64,000 nt of DNA, from NCBI RefSeq assembly GCF_900460955.1, contig NZ_UFUW01000001.1, positions 1,300,738 to 1,364,737 on the forward strand, in the 5' to 3' direction. Below, one piece after another: positions 1 through 10,497 of the stretch. A model generated the notes under the pieces. The model ran no database searches. It was given only the letters and a program-made list of their open reading frames with translations, and was not told where the DNA came from. Each line of letters opens with the position of its first letter. Within the stretch, counting starts at the first letter, position 1. This DNA is from Cardiobacterium valvarum (GTDB lineage: Bacteria; Pseudomonadota; Gammaproteobacteria; Cardiobacteriales; Cardiobacteriaceae). A program made the position numbers and the translations under genes.

Positions 1-2
1 AA

Positions 3-233
3 ATCATCCGGGGACAAAAAAGCGGTTATCTCACCCTTATTGTCCTCTACGGCCTGCAAACCGTCCGCTTCGAATACGGCGCTTTCAGCTACTACCTGCC
101 GACCGCGCTCAACTTTTACTACCAGCACCCCATCCCCCGCACCGGTGGGATCTTGCTGCTGAACATCAATTTTCTGACCTTCCTCCTTCTCCTCTTCAGC
201 GTAGGCAGATACCGCAACGACTACACTGGCTGA
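3..233 (+). CDS. C-terminal end of a membrane protein (partial)
   Basis: An open frame enters from the left edge and stops at 231-233, giving 76 residues. It holds two hydrophobic stretches, the second (FLTFLLLLFSVGRY) close to the C-terminus, which suggests the end of an inner-membrane protein. Third codon positions are strongly C/G, like the certain genes nearby, and this is the main reason for preferring this strand. The minus strand can also be read as a signal-peptide-like segment followed by an acidic protein, but that frame has a stop just before the hydrophobic part and no good start. The family is not recognised. Confidence 0.4.
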   Translation: MIRGQKSGYLTLIVLYGLQTVRFEYGAFSYYLPTALNFYYQHPIPRTGGILLLNINFLTFLLLLFSVGRYRNDYTG

Positions 234-302
234 CAGCAAGCACAGTCCTTAACGTTTTCAGCGGCAAAGGGATTTAATGACGGCAGCGAAACAGAGAAAA
301 GC

Positions 303-332
303 AGCAAACCCGTGATACTTACGGGCTTTGCT
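303..332. other. Hairpin with a bulge
   Basis: AGCAAACCCGT and ACGGGCTTTGCT flank a 7-base loop and form an imperfect stem. It lies 70 bases past the stop of the membrane-protein fragment and just before a stronger terminator. It may be part of the same transcription-end region. Confidence 0.4.
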
Positions 333-345
333 TGATGTGTCTACA

Positions 346-380
346 CAAAAAGCCCCTTGCAGTTGGCGAGGGGCTTTTTG
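346..380. terminator. Bidirectional rho-independent terminator
   Basis: CAAAAAGCCCC and GGGGCTTTTTG form a perfect 11-bp stem. The A-run on the left and T-run on the right allow termination on both strands. It is about 110 bases downstream of the membrane-protein fragment. Confidence 0.75.
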
Positions 381-554
381 TCGTACTGGGATTACAGCGA
401 ACAACACAAGCGTCGCTGATTAAACCGGAGTAAACAATGTCGCCAGCGACAACACCCGTTTACGGTCGAATTGAAAGAGCAGGTAGTTGTTGTCAAGCCA
501 GTAGGGTCAATGGCGAAGGCGCAAGCCAGCACAACAAAGCGTCTTTGTAGACAC

Positions 555-612
555 ATGTCAAGCGGGATAAACACTGGGCTCGTAGCAAGCCGCCAAGCGG
601 GATAAAACCGGA
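555..612. repeat. Two copies of the dispersed CCGCCAAGCGG-type repeat
   Basis: Two units containing (T/C)CAAGCGGGATAAA lie here, separated by a segment with GCTCGTAGCAAGCC. The same core recurs at 20.0-20.2, 28.7-28.9, 29.03, 38.53 and 39.1-39.3 kb, always between genes. The rest of the 384-635 interval shows no convincing gene. Confidence 0.6.
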
Positions 613-635
613 CTTGTAACGGCGGATTAGTCCCT

Positions 636-660
636 GCCCGGTGAGCCTAGGCTACCGGGC
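636..660 (-). terminator. Hairpin downstream of mrp
   Basis: GCCCGGT (636-642) pairs with ACCGGGC (654-660), and AGCC/GGCT pair inside, giving an almost perfect 25-base palindrome. It sits 20 bases past the mrp stop on the minus strand. There is no clear T-run, so it may be a terminator or an mRNA 3'-end stabiliser for the hemB-aroE-mrp transcript. Confidence 0.55.
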
Positions 661-679
661 GTGAGAGGCGGCGTCTCGC

Positions 680-1710
680 TTATTTTTCGACGACGATGTT
701 GGGGAAGGCCTGCGTGATGCTTTCTCTTGCAGCGAGTTGCGCCATGGTGCGCAGGGCGATGCGGCGGTAGCGGCGGGCGATGTCGCTATCCGGTGCGGCG
801 GCGGTGGTCGGGTTGCCGTTGTCGGTTTCTTCGCGGATGCGGATGTCGAGCGGCACGCCGCCGAGGTAGGGCATGTGGTGGCTGACGGCGAGCAGTTTGC
901 CGCCGTCTTTGCCGAAGATATGCGCTTCATGGCCGCAGTTTGGGCAGGTATACACGCTCATGTTTTCGACGAGGCCGAGGATGGGGATGTTCACTTTGTC
1001 GAACATGGTTTTGGCTTTTTTGGCGTCGAGCAGGGCGATGTCCTGCGGGGTGGTGATGATGACGGCGCCCGCGACCGGGATTTGCTGGGCGAGGGTGAGC
1101 TGGGTATCGCCGGTACCGGGCGGCAGGTCGATAATGAGGTAGTCAAGGTCGTGCCAGCGGGTTTCGCGGTAGAGTTGCAGCAGGGTCTGGTTGATCATCG
1201 GGCCGCGCCAGATCATGGCGGTGTCTTCATCTACGAGGTCGCCGATGGAGAGGGTCTGGATGCCGTGACGGTTGACGGGCTGCATGGTTTTGCCGTCTTC
1301 GCTGGTCGGGCGGGTCGCGCCGCCGAGCATCCGCGCCTGGCTGGGGCCGTAGATGTCGGCATCCAGCAGGCCGGTGCGCGCACCAAGTTGGTGCAGGGCA
1401 ATGGCAAGGTTGACGGAGAGGGTGGATTTGCCGACGCCGCCTTTGCCGGAGGCGACGGCGATGATATTTTTGATTTGCGGGTTGGCTTTGATGCCGCTTG
1501 CATGTGCGCGCACGCGGTAGTCGAAGCGGATGCGGGCAGTGTCGATGCCGAGTGCGGCCAGCGCGTCGCGCCAGCGGGTTTCTTCTTGTTGTGCGGGGAA
1601 GCCGGGGGAGAGGGTGAGGCTGTCGTCATCGTTCGTCTGGATGGCCCCGGCAGCGGCGAAGGGGGCGAGGTCAAGTTCGGGGTCGTGGTAGTTTTGGATG
1701 AGGTCGGTTT

Positions 1711-1714
<4 letters not shown>
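680..1714 (-). CDS. mrp: Iron-sulfur carrier ATPase Mrp/ApbC
   Basis: A 344-residue ParA/MinD-type P-loop ATPase that transfers Fe-S clusters to apoproteins in the cytosol. The deviant Walker A GKGGVGKST is at about residues 90-98. The cluster-binding pair CPNC lies near residue 260, in the motif ENMSVYTCPNCG typical of the family. The first 80 residues look like a short DUF59/MIP18-type region. The start was placed at MKTDLIQ, which overlaps the aroE stop by 4 bases (ATGA); an upstream MVPRM start is possible. It is the last gene of a minus-strand hemB-aroE-mrp unit. Confidence 0.93.
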
Positions 1715-3545
<1,831 letters not shown>

Positions 3546-3828
3546 TTACAGGGCAGGCTTGATTCGTTACTGAGGACGCAGGCTCGTAGCGTTTTATTGG
3601 GAAGGTGTTGAGGGGTAGCGGATGTGGAGGGTGTTAGATTCCGACAGAGTACAGCGCGCAATCCCGCGATATGTAGTCGGTTAAGTTTGATGCCGATATT
3701 CGGGCTATCTGGATATAAAAATGACGAGAGATTATGGAAGCTATATCGCCGGGAACCGTTGTATGAAATTGAAAGATTTTGGTTTAATGATGCGATAATT
3801 ATGTTCCACCATCCGTCAGGAGGAAAAA

Positions 3829-4389
3829 ATGCTCAAAAATCTCATCGATTAAAACGAAACTATCTTGTGGCAGGGTAAACCGCATCATTTTTTATATACA
3901 CTGGGTAATCCGCTCATTTATCCTTTTGCTCTGTGTTGGGGGATTTTTGACTTGTTTTTTATGACGAAGTTCAATGCCGCATTGCACGGAATCTTCCCAT
4001 ATATGGATTTCTTTATGCTTCTTCATCTGGCCCCGGTGTGGTACGCGCTGTTTTCGCCCATTTACCGTTTCTTTAATTGGTACCGCATTGATTATGCACT
4101 TACCGATAAACGCCTGTATTTCACCGCTGGGCTTGTCGAGCTGGATGTCACCAGTGCCGAGCTGCCTGAAATACAGAATTTGCACGTGTATGTGGGCTTG
4201 ATGGAAACCCTGTTCAAGCGGGGGACCATTCGTTTTTGTAATACAAACGCCCTATGTTTTGTGGAAAAGCCCTATGAGGTTTATAAGCAGATTCAGCAAA
4301 CCGCGATGGATATTACCACAGACCGTCAATTTCCCAACCAATTGCGTCCTCAAGAAAATCCGGGCTATCAGACCCGGTATAAGCCTTAA
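3829..4389 (+). pseudogene. bPH2-type membrane protein, nonsense codon near the start
   Basis: A strong AGGAGG site at 3819-3824 precedes ATG 3829, but the eighth codon is TAA (3850-3852). The same frame then runs open to 4389, beginning NETILWQGKP, a typical opening of bacterial PH (bPH2) membrane proteins. Two hydrophobic segments follow (about residues 20-38 and 55-75 of the full product), then a PH-like part (YALTDKRLYF). Reinitiation at TTG 3865 could give 174 residues, but no ribosome site precedes it. GC content is clearly lower than in neighbours, and a Neisseria-type uptake 12-mer lies 22 bases after the stop, so transfer is plausible. Confidence 0.7.
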
Positions 4390-4410
4390 TATTTTTGCGC
4401 TACCCAAAAC

Positions 4411-4422
4411 AGGTCGTCTGAA
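4411..4422 (+). other. 12-mer identical to a Neisseria-type DNA uptake sequence dialect
   Basis: The string AGGTCGTCTGAA lies 22 bases past the stop of the low-GC PH-domain gene. I recall it as one of the Neisseriaceae DUS dialects. I noticed only this copy in the window. It could mark DNA acquired from a neisserial neighbour, or be chance. Confidence 0.45.
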
Positions 4423-4847
4423 AGCAGGTTTTGCTACTTTCGGGCAGACTTTAATCCATTAAATCCACTACGAAATAAAGTCAATTAAGCGAGATGCCCA
4501 GCATCAGCACTATTGGAGACGACGCTATTCCACTTGGTGGGGAAATGTGCCCCATTCACCCTGCGCATCCATGAATGACGGAATAAGAATCCTGCTATCT
4601 GGATTAGAGCGATGATGAATAAATATATTATTGGGAGACTATTTAGAAAAGAGTCCCCACTTTCTGCGTTTGACAGTAGTGGCTTCTTGCGGTGATGCTG
4701 GTTAGAGGCGTTGTAGGTTGCAGGTGGCAGTCGTTAAAAGATGTGGCGATCTGGATGCTGGTGCTACAGTGCCACAGTTCTTTATCGCTGCTGCGCAGGA
4801 TGTTGTGGCGGGCTTTCAGATATGGCTGCATTGCTCGCTTAATGCTA
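4423..4847. other. Non-coding stretch, no supported gene
   Basis: About 425 bases of mixed composition lie between the uptake-like 12-mer and the terminator of the DUF819 pseudogene. Frames here are short and unlike known proteins. I see nothing I can name. Confidence 0.5.
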
Positions 4848-4870
4848 TAAAAAACCGCCCCGTAGGGCGG
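4848..4870 (-). terminator. Rho-independent terminator of the DUF819 locus
   Basis: Read on the minus strand, CCGCCC and GGGCGG pair around a 4-base loop and are followed by a run of T. It begins 11 bases after the minus-strand stop at 4882. Confidence 0.8.
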
Positions 4871-4881
4871 CATGATGACGA

Positions 4882-6187
4882 TTAACCGCCGACTATCAGG
4901 CGCATCATTTCGCCGGTGAGATAACCGCCGGCGGTACCGATGGCATAGCCCAAGATGGCGAGCAATACACCGACGGGTGCCAGTGAGGGATGGAATGCGG
5001 CAGCGACGACCGGCGCTGAGGCTGCACCGCCAATATTCGCCTTGGAACCGACAGCGAGAAAGAAACTCGGAGCACGGATGAGCTTGGCGACTATAAAGAT
5101 GAAGATGATATGGAACAGCATCCAGAAAACGCCGACCATGATGACGCCGATATGCTCGAAAATCTTGTCCAGCTCCATCTGCATGCCGATAGAGCCGACC
5201 AATAATAAATAAACACCGAGCCGAGCTTTGCCCCACCGGCGTGTTCTGGTTCACGGGCGCGGGTGAAGAAAAATACGATGTCAAACACCGTCGCCAATAT
5301 CACCAGCCAGAGGAAGGCGCTGTTCAGGCTGTAGCTCTTGGCCCACGGGAATTGTTTGAACCAAGAGGCGATGTGATCGCCAAAGAGATGGCTCACGCCG
5401 ATGATGGCAAAGGTAAGGCCAAGAATAACCATGAAATCAGAGAGTTGTGCAATGCGCTCGTTTTCGCGTACATATTTTTCGACGGTATGCTTGAGCGTAT
5501 CAATAGCGCTGGTGTCCGCTTTCAACCAGCGGTCAACGCTGTCGGACTTCTTCGCCATGAATAGCAGGCCGATCATCCACAGCTCCGCAACTACCACATC
5601 AACCACGACCATCGTGCCGAAGAGCGTGTCATTGACATGATGGAGCTCCTTCATCGCGGTCTGGTTCGCGCCACCGCCGATCCAGCTGCCGGCGACCGTG
5701 GAAAAGCCCTTCCACAAATCATCTGCCACCCATTCCGGGTTAAACATATGGAACAGCCAACAGCAAGCGGGCCGCCAAGAACCACACCGACGGTTGCGGC
5801 GAAAAACATGACAAGCGCCTTCCAGCCCAGGCCGATAATCTTTTGTAAATCAATAGAAAGCGTCAACAAGAATAAGGCGGCAGGCAGCAGATAGCGCGAG
5901 GCGATGTAATAAATATGCTTGCTGCTTTCCAGGCTGACAATATGAAACGTACTGAGCAGGCCGGGAATGAAATAACACAGCAGCAGCATGGGAATATGGG
6001 TATAAAACTTTGCCCAAAAACCGCTCTTGCGCGAGCCGGTATGAAAAATCAGCCCCAGCACCCCCATCAGCACACCGAAGGCAACCGCGTCGCTGGTAAT
6101 CAGCGGCGTGGGCGGCGGGGAATAATCGGCTAATTGCGCCGCAACACGGCAGGCTTCAGCAAAATAAATTGCGAGGATTTCGTTCAT
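4882..6187 (-). pseudogene. DUF819 family membrane protein, two frameshifts
   Basis: Three consecutive minus-strand frames together make one DUF819-type polytopic membrane protein of about 430 residues. The N-terminal part (from MNEILAIYF at 6187) runs to GGPLAV near 5755. The middle part (MFNPEWVADDLWKG to LGSVFIYY) ends near 5205. The last part (LVGSIGMQMELDKI to the stop) ends at 4882. Each junction is repaired by adding one T, so each looks like a 1-base deletion. A GGAGAG site precedes the start and a good terminator follows. Transport function is suspected for the family, but the substrate is unknown. If the base calls are right, the gene is dead. Confidence 0.8.
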
Positions 6188-6438
6188 GCGAGGCTCTCCA
6201 GATAATTGATATAAATGACGATTTTAGGGATTTATATTAAGTTAAGTATTTTATTAACTATTGTGTAACTCGGTGAAAGAAAAGGGAATACTGTGGAAAA
6301 TGGGCAAAGACACGGTTGGTTTCCACTGCTGCCAAATTGACTGCGTTACGGTTCGGATAGGCACCGTGGCGTGATGGAGCGGATGCGTATAATGCGCGCC
6401 TCATTTTTCCCTATTCTCTCTTAGTTCATGGAGTTTTT

Positions 6439-7212
6439 ATGTTGAAGAAATCTATTGTCGCCATGCTGCTCGCTGCCGCCCTCGCCGGAGGGGCGCAGGC
6501 GCAGCTGAAATATGTGGAAGGCGCGGATTACACCACACTGACTGCGCCGGTTACCGAAGCAAAGGCTGGGCAGGTGATCAATTTCTTCTGGTATGGTTGC
6601 GGGCACTGTTATGCCATGGAGCCGTCTTTGCAGAAATGGCTGGGCGACGGTAAAGACGCTTCCATCGACTTCATCCGCATCCCGGCGTTTACGGGCAACT
6701 GGGAAGGTGGTGCGCGCCTATTCTATGTAGTGCGTGAACTCGGTATGGCCGTCCCGGAAATGGACGAAAAAATATTTGACGCGGTTCACAAGGACGGCAA
6801 ACGCGGCATCATCTTCGACAAGGGCGCGGCGCTGAAATTCCTCGTCGAAAACGGCGCCAAGCAGGAAGATGTGGAAAAAGCCTGGAAGTCGCTTGCGGTG
6901 CAGCAGAAGCTCAACCAAGCACGCGATTTGTTCAATGCCTCGCAACTGGATGGCGTGCCGGGCTTTATCGTGGACGGCAAATACGTCATCGCTGCTGATA
7001 ACAACTACCCACGCCTTTTTGACAAGCTGAATACGCTGGCGACAAAGAACACCGCTAAGAAAGAAGAAGCCAAGCCAGCTGACGCTACGCCTACGGAAGA
7101 AGCAAAGGCTGACGAAGTAAAAATCGAAGAAGCGAAACCTGCCGGGGCTAAAACCGAAGAGGCCAAACCCGCCGCCGAGGAAAAACCGGCAGAAACCAAA
7201 CCTGCCGCCTGA
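6439..7212 (+). CDS. dsbA: Thiol:disulfide interchange protein DsbA
   Basis: A periplasmic oxidase of 257 residues that forms disulfide bonds in exported proteins. A signal peptide with a KK n-region ends near AQA at residue 21. The active site CGHC is at residues 54-57 inside the thioredoxin fold, and the cis-proline loop GVPGFIV lies near residue 174. About 50 residues beyond the normal DsbA end form an unusual tail of repeated KPAE/EEAK-type segments. The 250 bases upstream are AT-rich (6205-6265) and must carry the promoter. The amgK start follows 2 bases after the stop. Confidence 0.93.
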   Translation: MLKKSIVAMLLAAALAGGAQAQLKYVEGADYTTLTAPVTEAKAGQVINFFWYGCGHCYAMEPSLQKWLGDGKDASIDFIRIPAFTGNWEGGARLFYVVRELGMAVPEMDEKIFDAVHKDGKRGIIFDKGAALKFLVENGAKQEDVEKAWKSLAVQQKLNQARDLFNASQLDGVPGFIVDGKYVIAADNNYPRLFDKLNTLATKNTAKKEEAKPADATPTEEAKADEVKIEEAKPAGAKTEEAKPAAEEKPAETKPAA

Positions 7213-7214
7213 AC

Positions 7215-8189
7215 ATGACGCAGACAACCGACCGCGAAAGTGCCCGCCGTGCTTTCGCGGTTTCTTGTATGGGACAGGCGGCAACCCTCACACCACTGGG
7301 CGGCGATGCCAGCTACCGCAGCTATTACCGCTACCAGGCAAATGGCGCTAGCTACATCCTCATGGATGCACCTGTGGCCGCAGGCGGCATTGACCTCTTC
7401 GTGCAACGTGCGCAGCAATTCGCCGCTTGCGGCCTGCCTGTGCCACATATCCATGCCGCCGACAGCACGCAGGGATTCCTGCTGCTGGACGACTTCGGCG
7501 ACCGCTGGCTCTGGCAAGACCTGCGGGAAAACGCCGCCGCAACCCTGCCGCAGGCGCTGACGCTCCTGGGACAATGGCAGCGGGCGACCACAGCCCTGCA
7601 AGCGGACATCCCGCCTTACGAATTCTCCCGCCTGCATACTGAAGTGGCGCTCACCCGCGAATGGTTCCTGCCGTGGCTGGACATCGCGGTGGACACAATG
7701 CGCTGGCAGGAAAGCGAAAACTGGCTGGTTGGGCGGGCAGGACAGGGCAGGGCGCTGTGCGTACACCGTGACTACCATTGTCGCAACCTGATGCGCCGCG
7801 CCGACGGCAGCATCGGTATCCTCGACTTTCAGGACGCGCTATGGGGCAGCCCCGCCTACGACCTCGTCTCACTCACCCGCGACTGCTACATCCGCTACCC
7901 GCAAGCGGACGTGCGCCGCTGGGAAGCCGGTTTCCGCGCCCGCTACCTGCTACAAGAAAACAGTGATGACTGGGCGCAGACCTGCGATGCCGTCTCCCTG
8001 CAACGCCACCTCAAAGTGCTGGGGCTGTTCGTCCGCCTCGCCGAACGCGATGGCAAGCGCGGCTATCTCGCCGACCTGCCCCTGGTGCTAACCTACGCCT
8101 GCGACGAAGCGGCGGCATTACCGCACACTGCCTGGATGGCGGACGAACTGCGCCGCGCTATCCCCCGATTACAAGAGAGACTGACATGA
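7215..8189 (+). CDS. amgK: N-acetylmuramate/N-acetylglucosamine kinase AmgK
   Basis: A 324-residue aminoglycoside-phosphotransferase-fold kinase. The catalytic loop HRDYHCRN and the metal motif DFQD (ILDFQDALWG) are present, and the early LGGDASYRSYYR segment is typical of AmgK. The family phosphorylates recycled MurNAc at the anomeric position. It overlaps murU by 4 bases, the conserved AmgK-MurU arrangement that bypasses de novo UDP-MurNAc synthesis and is linked to fosfomycin tolerance. A general APH-family kinase is the alternative, but the murU partner makes the specific call likely. Confidence 0.88.
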   Translation: MTQTTDRESARRAFAVSCMGQAATLTPLGGDASYRSYYRYQANGASYILMDAPVAAGGIDLFVQRAQQFAACGLPVPHIHAADSTQGFLLLDDFGDRWLWQDLRENAAATLPQALTLLGQWQRATTALQADIPPYEFSRLHTEVALTREWFLPWLDIAVDTMRWQESENWLVGRAGQGRALCVHRDYHCRNLMRRADGSIGILDFQDALWGSPAYDLVSLTRDCYIRYPQADVRRWEAGFRARYLLQENSDDWAQTCDAVSLQRHLKVLGLFVRLAERDGKRGYLADLPLVLTYACDEAAALPHTAWMADELRRAIPRLQERLT

Positions 8190-8845
8190 AAGCGATGATC
8201 CTCGCCGCCGGACGCGGCAAACGCATGGGCGCACTCACCGACAGCTGCCCGAAACCGCTGTTGCGTGTCGGTGGTGACACCCTGATCGGCTGGCAACTGC
8301 GCCGCCTGGCGCGAGCCGGCTTTCTGGAAGCCGTCATCAATCTCGGCTATCGCGGCGCGATGATAGAAAGCGCGCTTGGCGACGGTAGTGCTTACGGCCT
8401 GCACATCACCTACTCGCACGAGCCGGAAGAAGGGCTGGAAACAGCGGGCGGCATCGTCCAGGCCCTGCCGCTGCTGGAAGACGCGCCGTTTCTTGTGGTT
8501 AACGCAGACGTGTGGTGCGACGTGGATTTACGCCGCTTCAGCGAAAACCACCCTGCCGACAGCCTCGCCCACCTGCTGCTCACCGCCACGCCCGCCTGGA
8601 AAGCGCGCGGTGACTTCTCGCTGGCGGGCAACATCCTGATTGCGGGTGAAACCCTGACCTACACCGGCATCGCCGTACTGCATCCGCGCCTCTTTGCGGA
8701 CGTCCTGCCCGGCTTCCGCCCGCTGGCACCCATCTTGTGCGCCCACCTGCCGCGCGGCGAACTGAGCGGCGAAGCATACAGCGGCGAATGGCGCGACATC
8801 GGCACGCCGGAACGCCTTGCCGCCCTGCGCGCGCTATATGATTAA
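8186..8845 (+). CDS. murU: N-acetylmuramate alpha-1-phosphate uridylyltransferase MurU
   Basis: A 219-residue nucleotidyltransferase that turns MurNAc-1-phosphate and UTP into UDP-MurNAc. The signature LAAGRGKRMG is at residues 6-15. PKPLL supplies the conserved lysine, and NADVW carries the metal-binding Asp. It starts inside the amgK stop (ATGA), so the two enzymes of the recycling shunt are coupled. Related NTP-transferases such as GlmU or RmlA are longer, and the amgK context favours MurU. Confidence 0.9.
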   Translation: MKAMILAAGRGKRMGALTDSCPKPLLRVGGDTLIGWQLRRLARAGFLEAVINLGYRGAMIESALGDGSAYGLHITYSHEPEEGLETAGGIVQALPLLEDAPFLVVNADVWCDVDLRRFSENHPADSLAHLLLTATPAWKARGDFSLAGNILIAGETLTYTGIAVLHPRLFADVLPGFRPLAPILCAHLPRGELSGEAYSGEWRDIGTPERLAALRALYD

Positions 8846-8971
8846 ATCGCTTGCGCGGGACAACCACGCGTCTTCTTCCCTGACAGCAGCGGTGTTTGAT
8901 TTCAATCACTATTGCCTTATGTGCTACCATACCGCCCGTTTTTACCCTCACACATTCTTCACGGAGCATCC

Positions 8972-9394
8972 ATGTCTGTGCAATTGACGCTATCCATCGT
9001 TAAGCCCGACGCCGTGCGCAATCATCATACCGGGGCAATTCTCGCCCGTATCGAACAACAGGGACTTGCTATCGTTGCGGCAAAAATGTTGCGCCTCAGC
9101 CACGATGACGCCGCGCGCTTTTATGACGTTCACCGTGAACGTCCTTTTTTTGCCGAACTGGTCGCCTTCATGACCTCTGGGCCTGTCTTGGTACAGGTGC
9201 TGCGCGGTGATAACGCTGTCACCCGTTATCGTGAACTGATGGGCGCGACCGATCCCGCCGAAGCTGCTTCCGGCACCTTGCGCGCCGAATTTGCCGGTAG
9301 CAAGAGCGAGAACGCCGTGCACGGTTCGGACAGTGCAGAAAACGCCGCCCGCGAAATCGCCTTCTTCTTCGCCGAACGCGAGCTGTGCTGCTGA
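8972..9394 (+). CDS. ndk: Nucleoside diphosphate kinase
   Basis: A 140-residue enzyme that equilibrates nucleoside di- and triphosphates. The N-terminus [14 protein letters not shown] and the active-site histidine in NAVHGSDS are diagnostic. The ATG at 8972 was chosen over an upstream in-frame start because GGAG sits 7 bases before it. The 126-base gap after murU suggests its own promoter. Its stop overlaps the rlmN start (TGATG), so it heads the long operon that follows. Confidence 0.96.
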   Translation: MSVQLTLSIVKPDAVRNHHTGAILARIEQQGLAIVAAKMLRLSHDDAARFYDVHRERPFFAELVAFMTSGPVLVQVLRGDNAVTRYRELMGATDPAEAASGTLRAEFAGSKSENAVHGSDSAENAAREIAFFFAERELCC

Positions 9395-10497
9395 TGACGG
9401 ATAAAGTCAACCTCTTCGACTTTGACCGCGAAGCGTTGACGGCGTGGTTCGCCGAACAGGGAGAAAAACCCTTCCGTGCGCGGCAGCTGATGAAATGGAT
9501 TTACCACGAACGCGTCACGGATTTCGACGCGATGACCGATCTCAGCAAACCGCTGCGCGAGAAACTGAAAGCCACCGCCGAATTGCGTTTCCCTACCGTC
9601 ATCGCCGACCGCCTTGCCAGCGACGGCACGCGTAAATGGGTCTTCCGCTACGACTGCGGCAATAGTATTGAAACCGTCTTCATCCCCGAAGACGATCGCG
9701 GCACCCTCTGCATCTCTTCACAAGCGGGCTGTGCGCTGGCCTGCCCGTTCTGCTCGACCGCTCACGAAGGTTTTAACCGCAATCTGACCAGCGGTGAAAT
9801 CATCGTGCAAGTTTGGCTTGCCAAAGAAATGCTTAACTGTGACCGCCACGGCAACAACCGCGTCGTCACCAATGTCGTACTAATGGGTATGGGCGAACCT
9901 TTGGTCAACTTCAATAACGTCCTGCCCGCTACCCGCCTGATGATGGATGACTACGCCTTTGGCCTATCAAAACGGCGCGTCACCCTCAGCACTTCCGGTA
10001 TTGTCCCCGCCATTCACGCTTTGCGCGAAGTGACTGATCTCAGCCTCGCCGTTTCGCTGCATGCACCAAACGATGAACTGCGCAATCAGATTGTGCCGGT
10101 CAACGCCCGCTACGGACTGGATGCCCTGCTTGATGCCTGCCATCAATACGTGCAGCATAACGGTCAGCACGGTGGCGTAACCTGGGAATACGTCATGCTG
10201 CGCGGTGTTAACGACAGCCTTGAACACGCGCGGCAGCTGGTCGAATTGCTGCGTGGCATTCCCGGCAAAATCAACCTCATTCCCTTCAATGCCTTTCCGG
10301 GCAGCCGCTTTGAATGCTCGAAACGCGGCGACATCCTCGCATTCCAACGCTATCTGACCGAAAACGGTTACGTGGCGACCATCCGCAAAACACGCGGAGA
10401 AGACATAGATGCTGCCTGCGGGCAGCTGGTGGGACAGGTCAAAGACCGCAGCCGCCGTGAACGCAAACTTTCCAGAAAAGAGGTGGAAACCCTATGA
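9394..10497 (+). CDS. rlmN: Dual-specificity RNA methyltransferase RlmN
   Basis: A 367-residue radical-SAM enzyme that methylates C2 of A2503 in 23S rRNA and A37 in some tRNAs. The cluster motif CALACPFC (CxxxCxxC) is near residue 112. The SAM-binding MGMGEPL follows, and the second mechanistic cysteine lies in AACGQL near the C-terminus. The start MTDKV overlaps the ndk stop; an upstream MLLM start in the same frame is less likely. Order rlmN-pilW-rodZ is widely conserved in gammaproteobacteria. Confidence 0.95.
   Translation: MTDKVNLFDFDREALTAWFAEQGEKPFRARQLMKWIYHERVTDFDAMTDLSKPLREKLKATAELRFPTVIADRLASDGTRKWVFRYDCGNSIETVFIPEDDRGTLCISSQAGCALACPFCSTAHEGFNRNLTSGEIIVQVWLAKEMLNCDRHGNNRVVTNVVLMGMGEPLVNFNNVLPATRLMMDDYAFGLSKRRVTLSTSGIVPAIHALREVTDLSLAVSLHAPNDELRNQIVPVNARYGLDALLDACHQYVQHNGQHGGVTWEYVMLRGVNDSLEHARQLVELLRGIPGKINLIPFNAFPGSRFECSKRGDILAFQRYLTENGYVATIRKTRGEDIDAACGQLVGQVKDRSRRERKLSRKEVETL

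Noticed and set aside
1-230. Minus-strand signal-peptide-like frame (SASVVVAVSAYAEEEKEEG)
   Set aside because: Attractive as an exported protein, but there is a stop directly before the hydrophobic part and third-position composition favours the plus strand; mentioned only as an alternative.
3624-3878. 84-codon plus-strand frame before the PH-domain gene
   Set aside because: No family, no ribosome site, and it overlaps the real start of the PH-domain gene in another frame.
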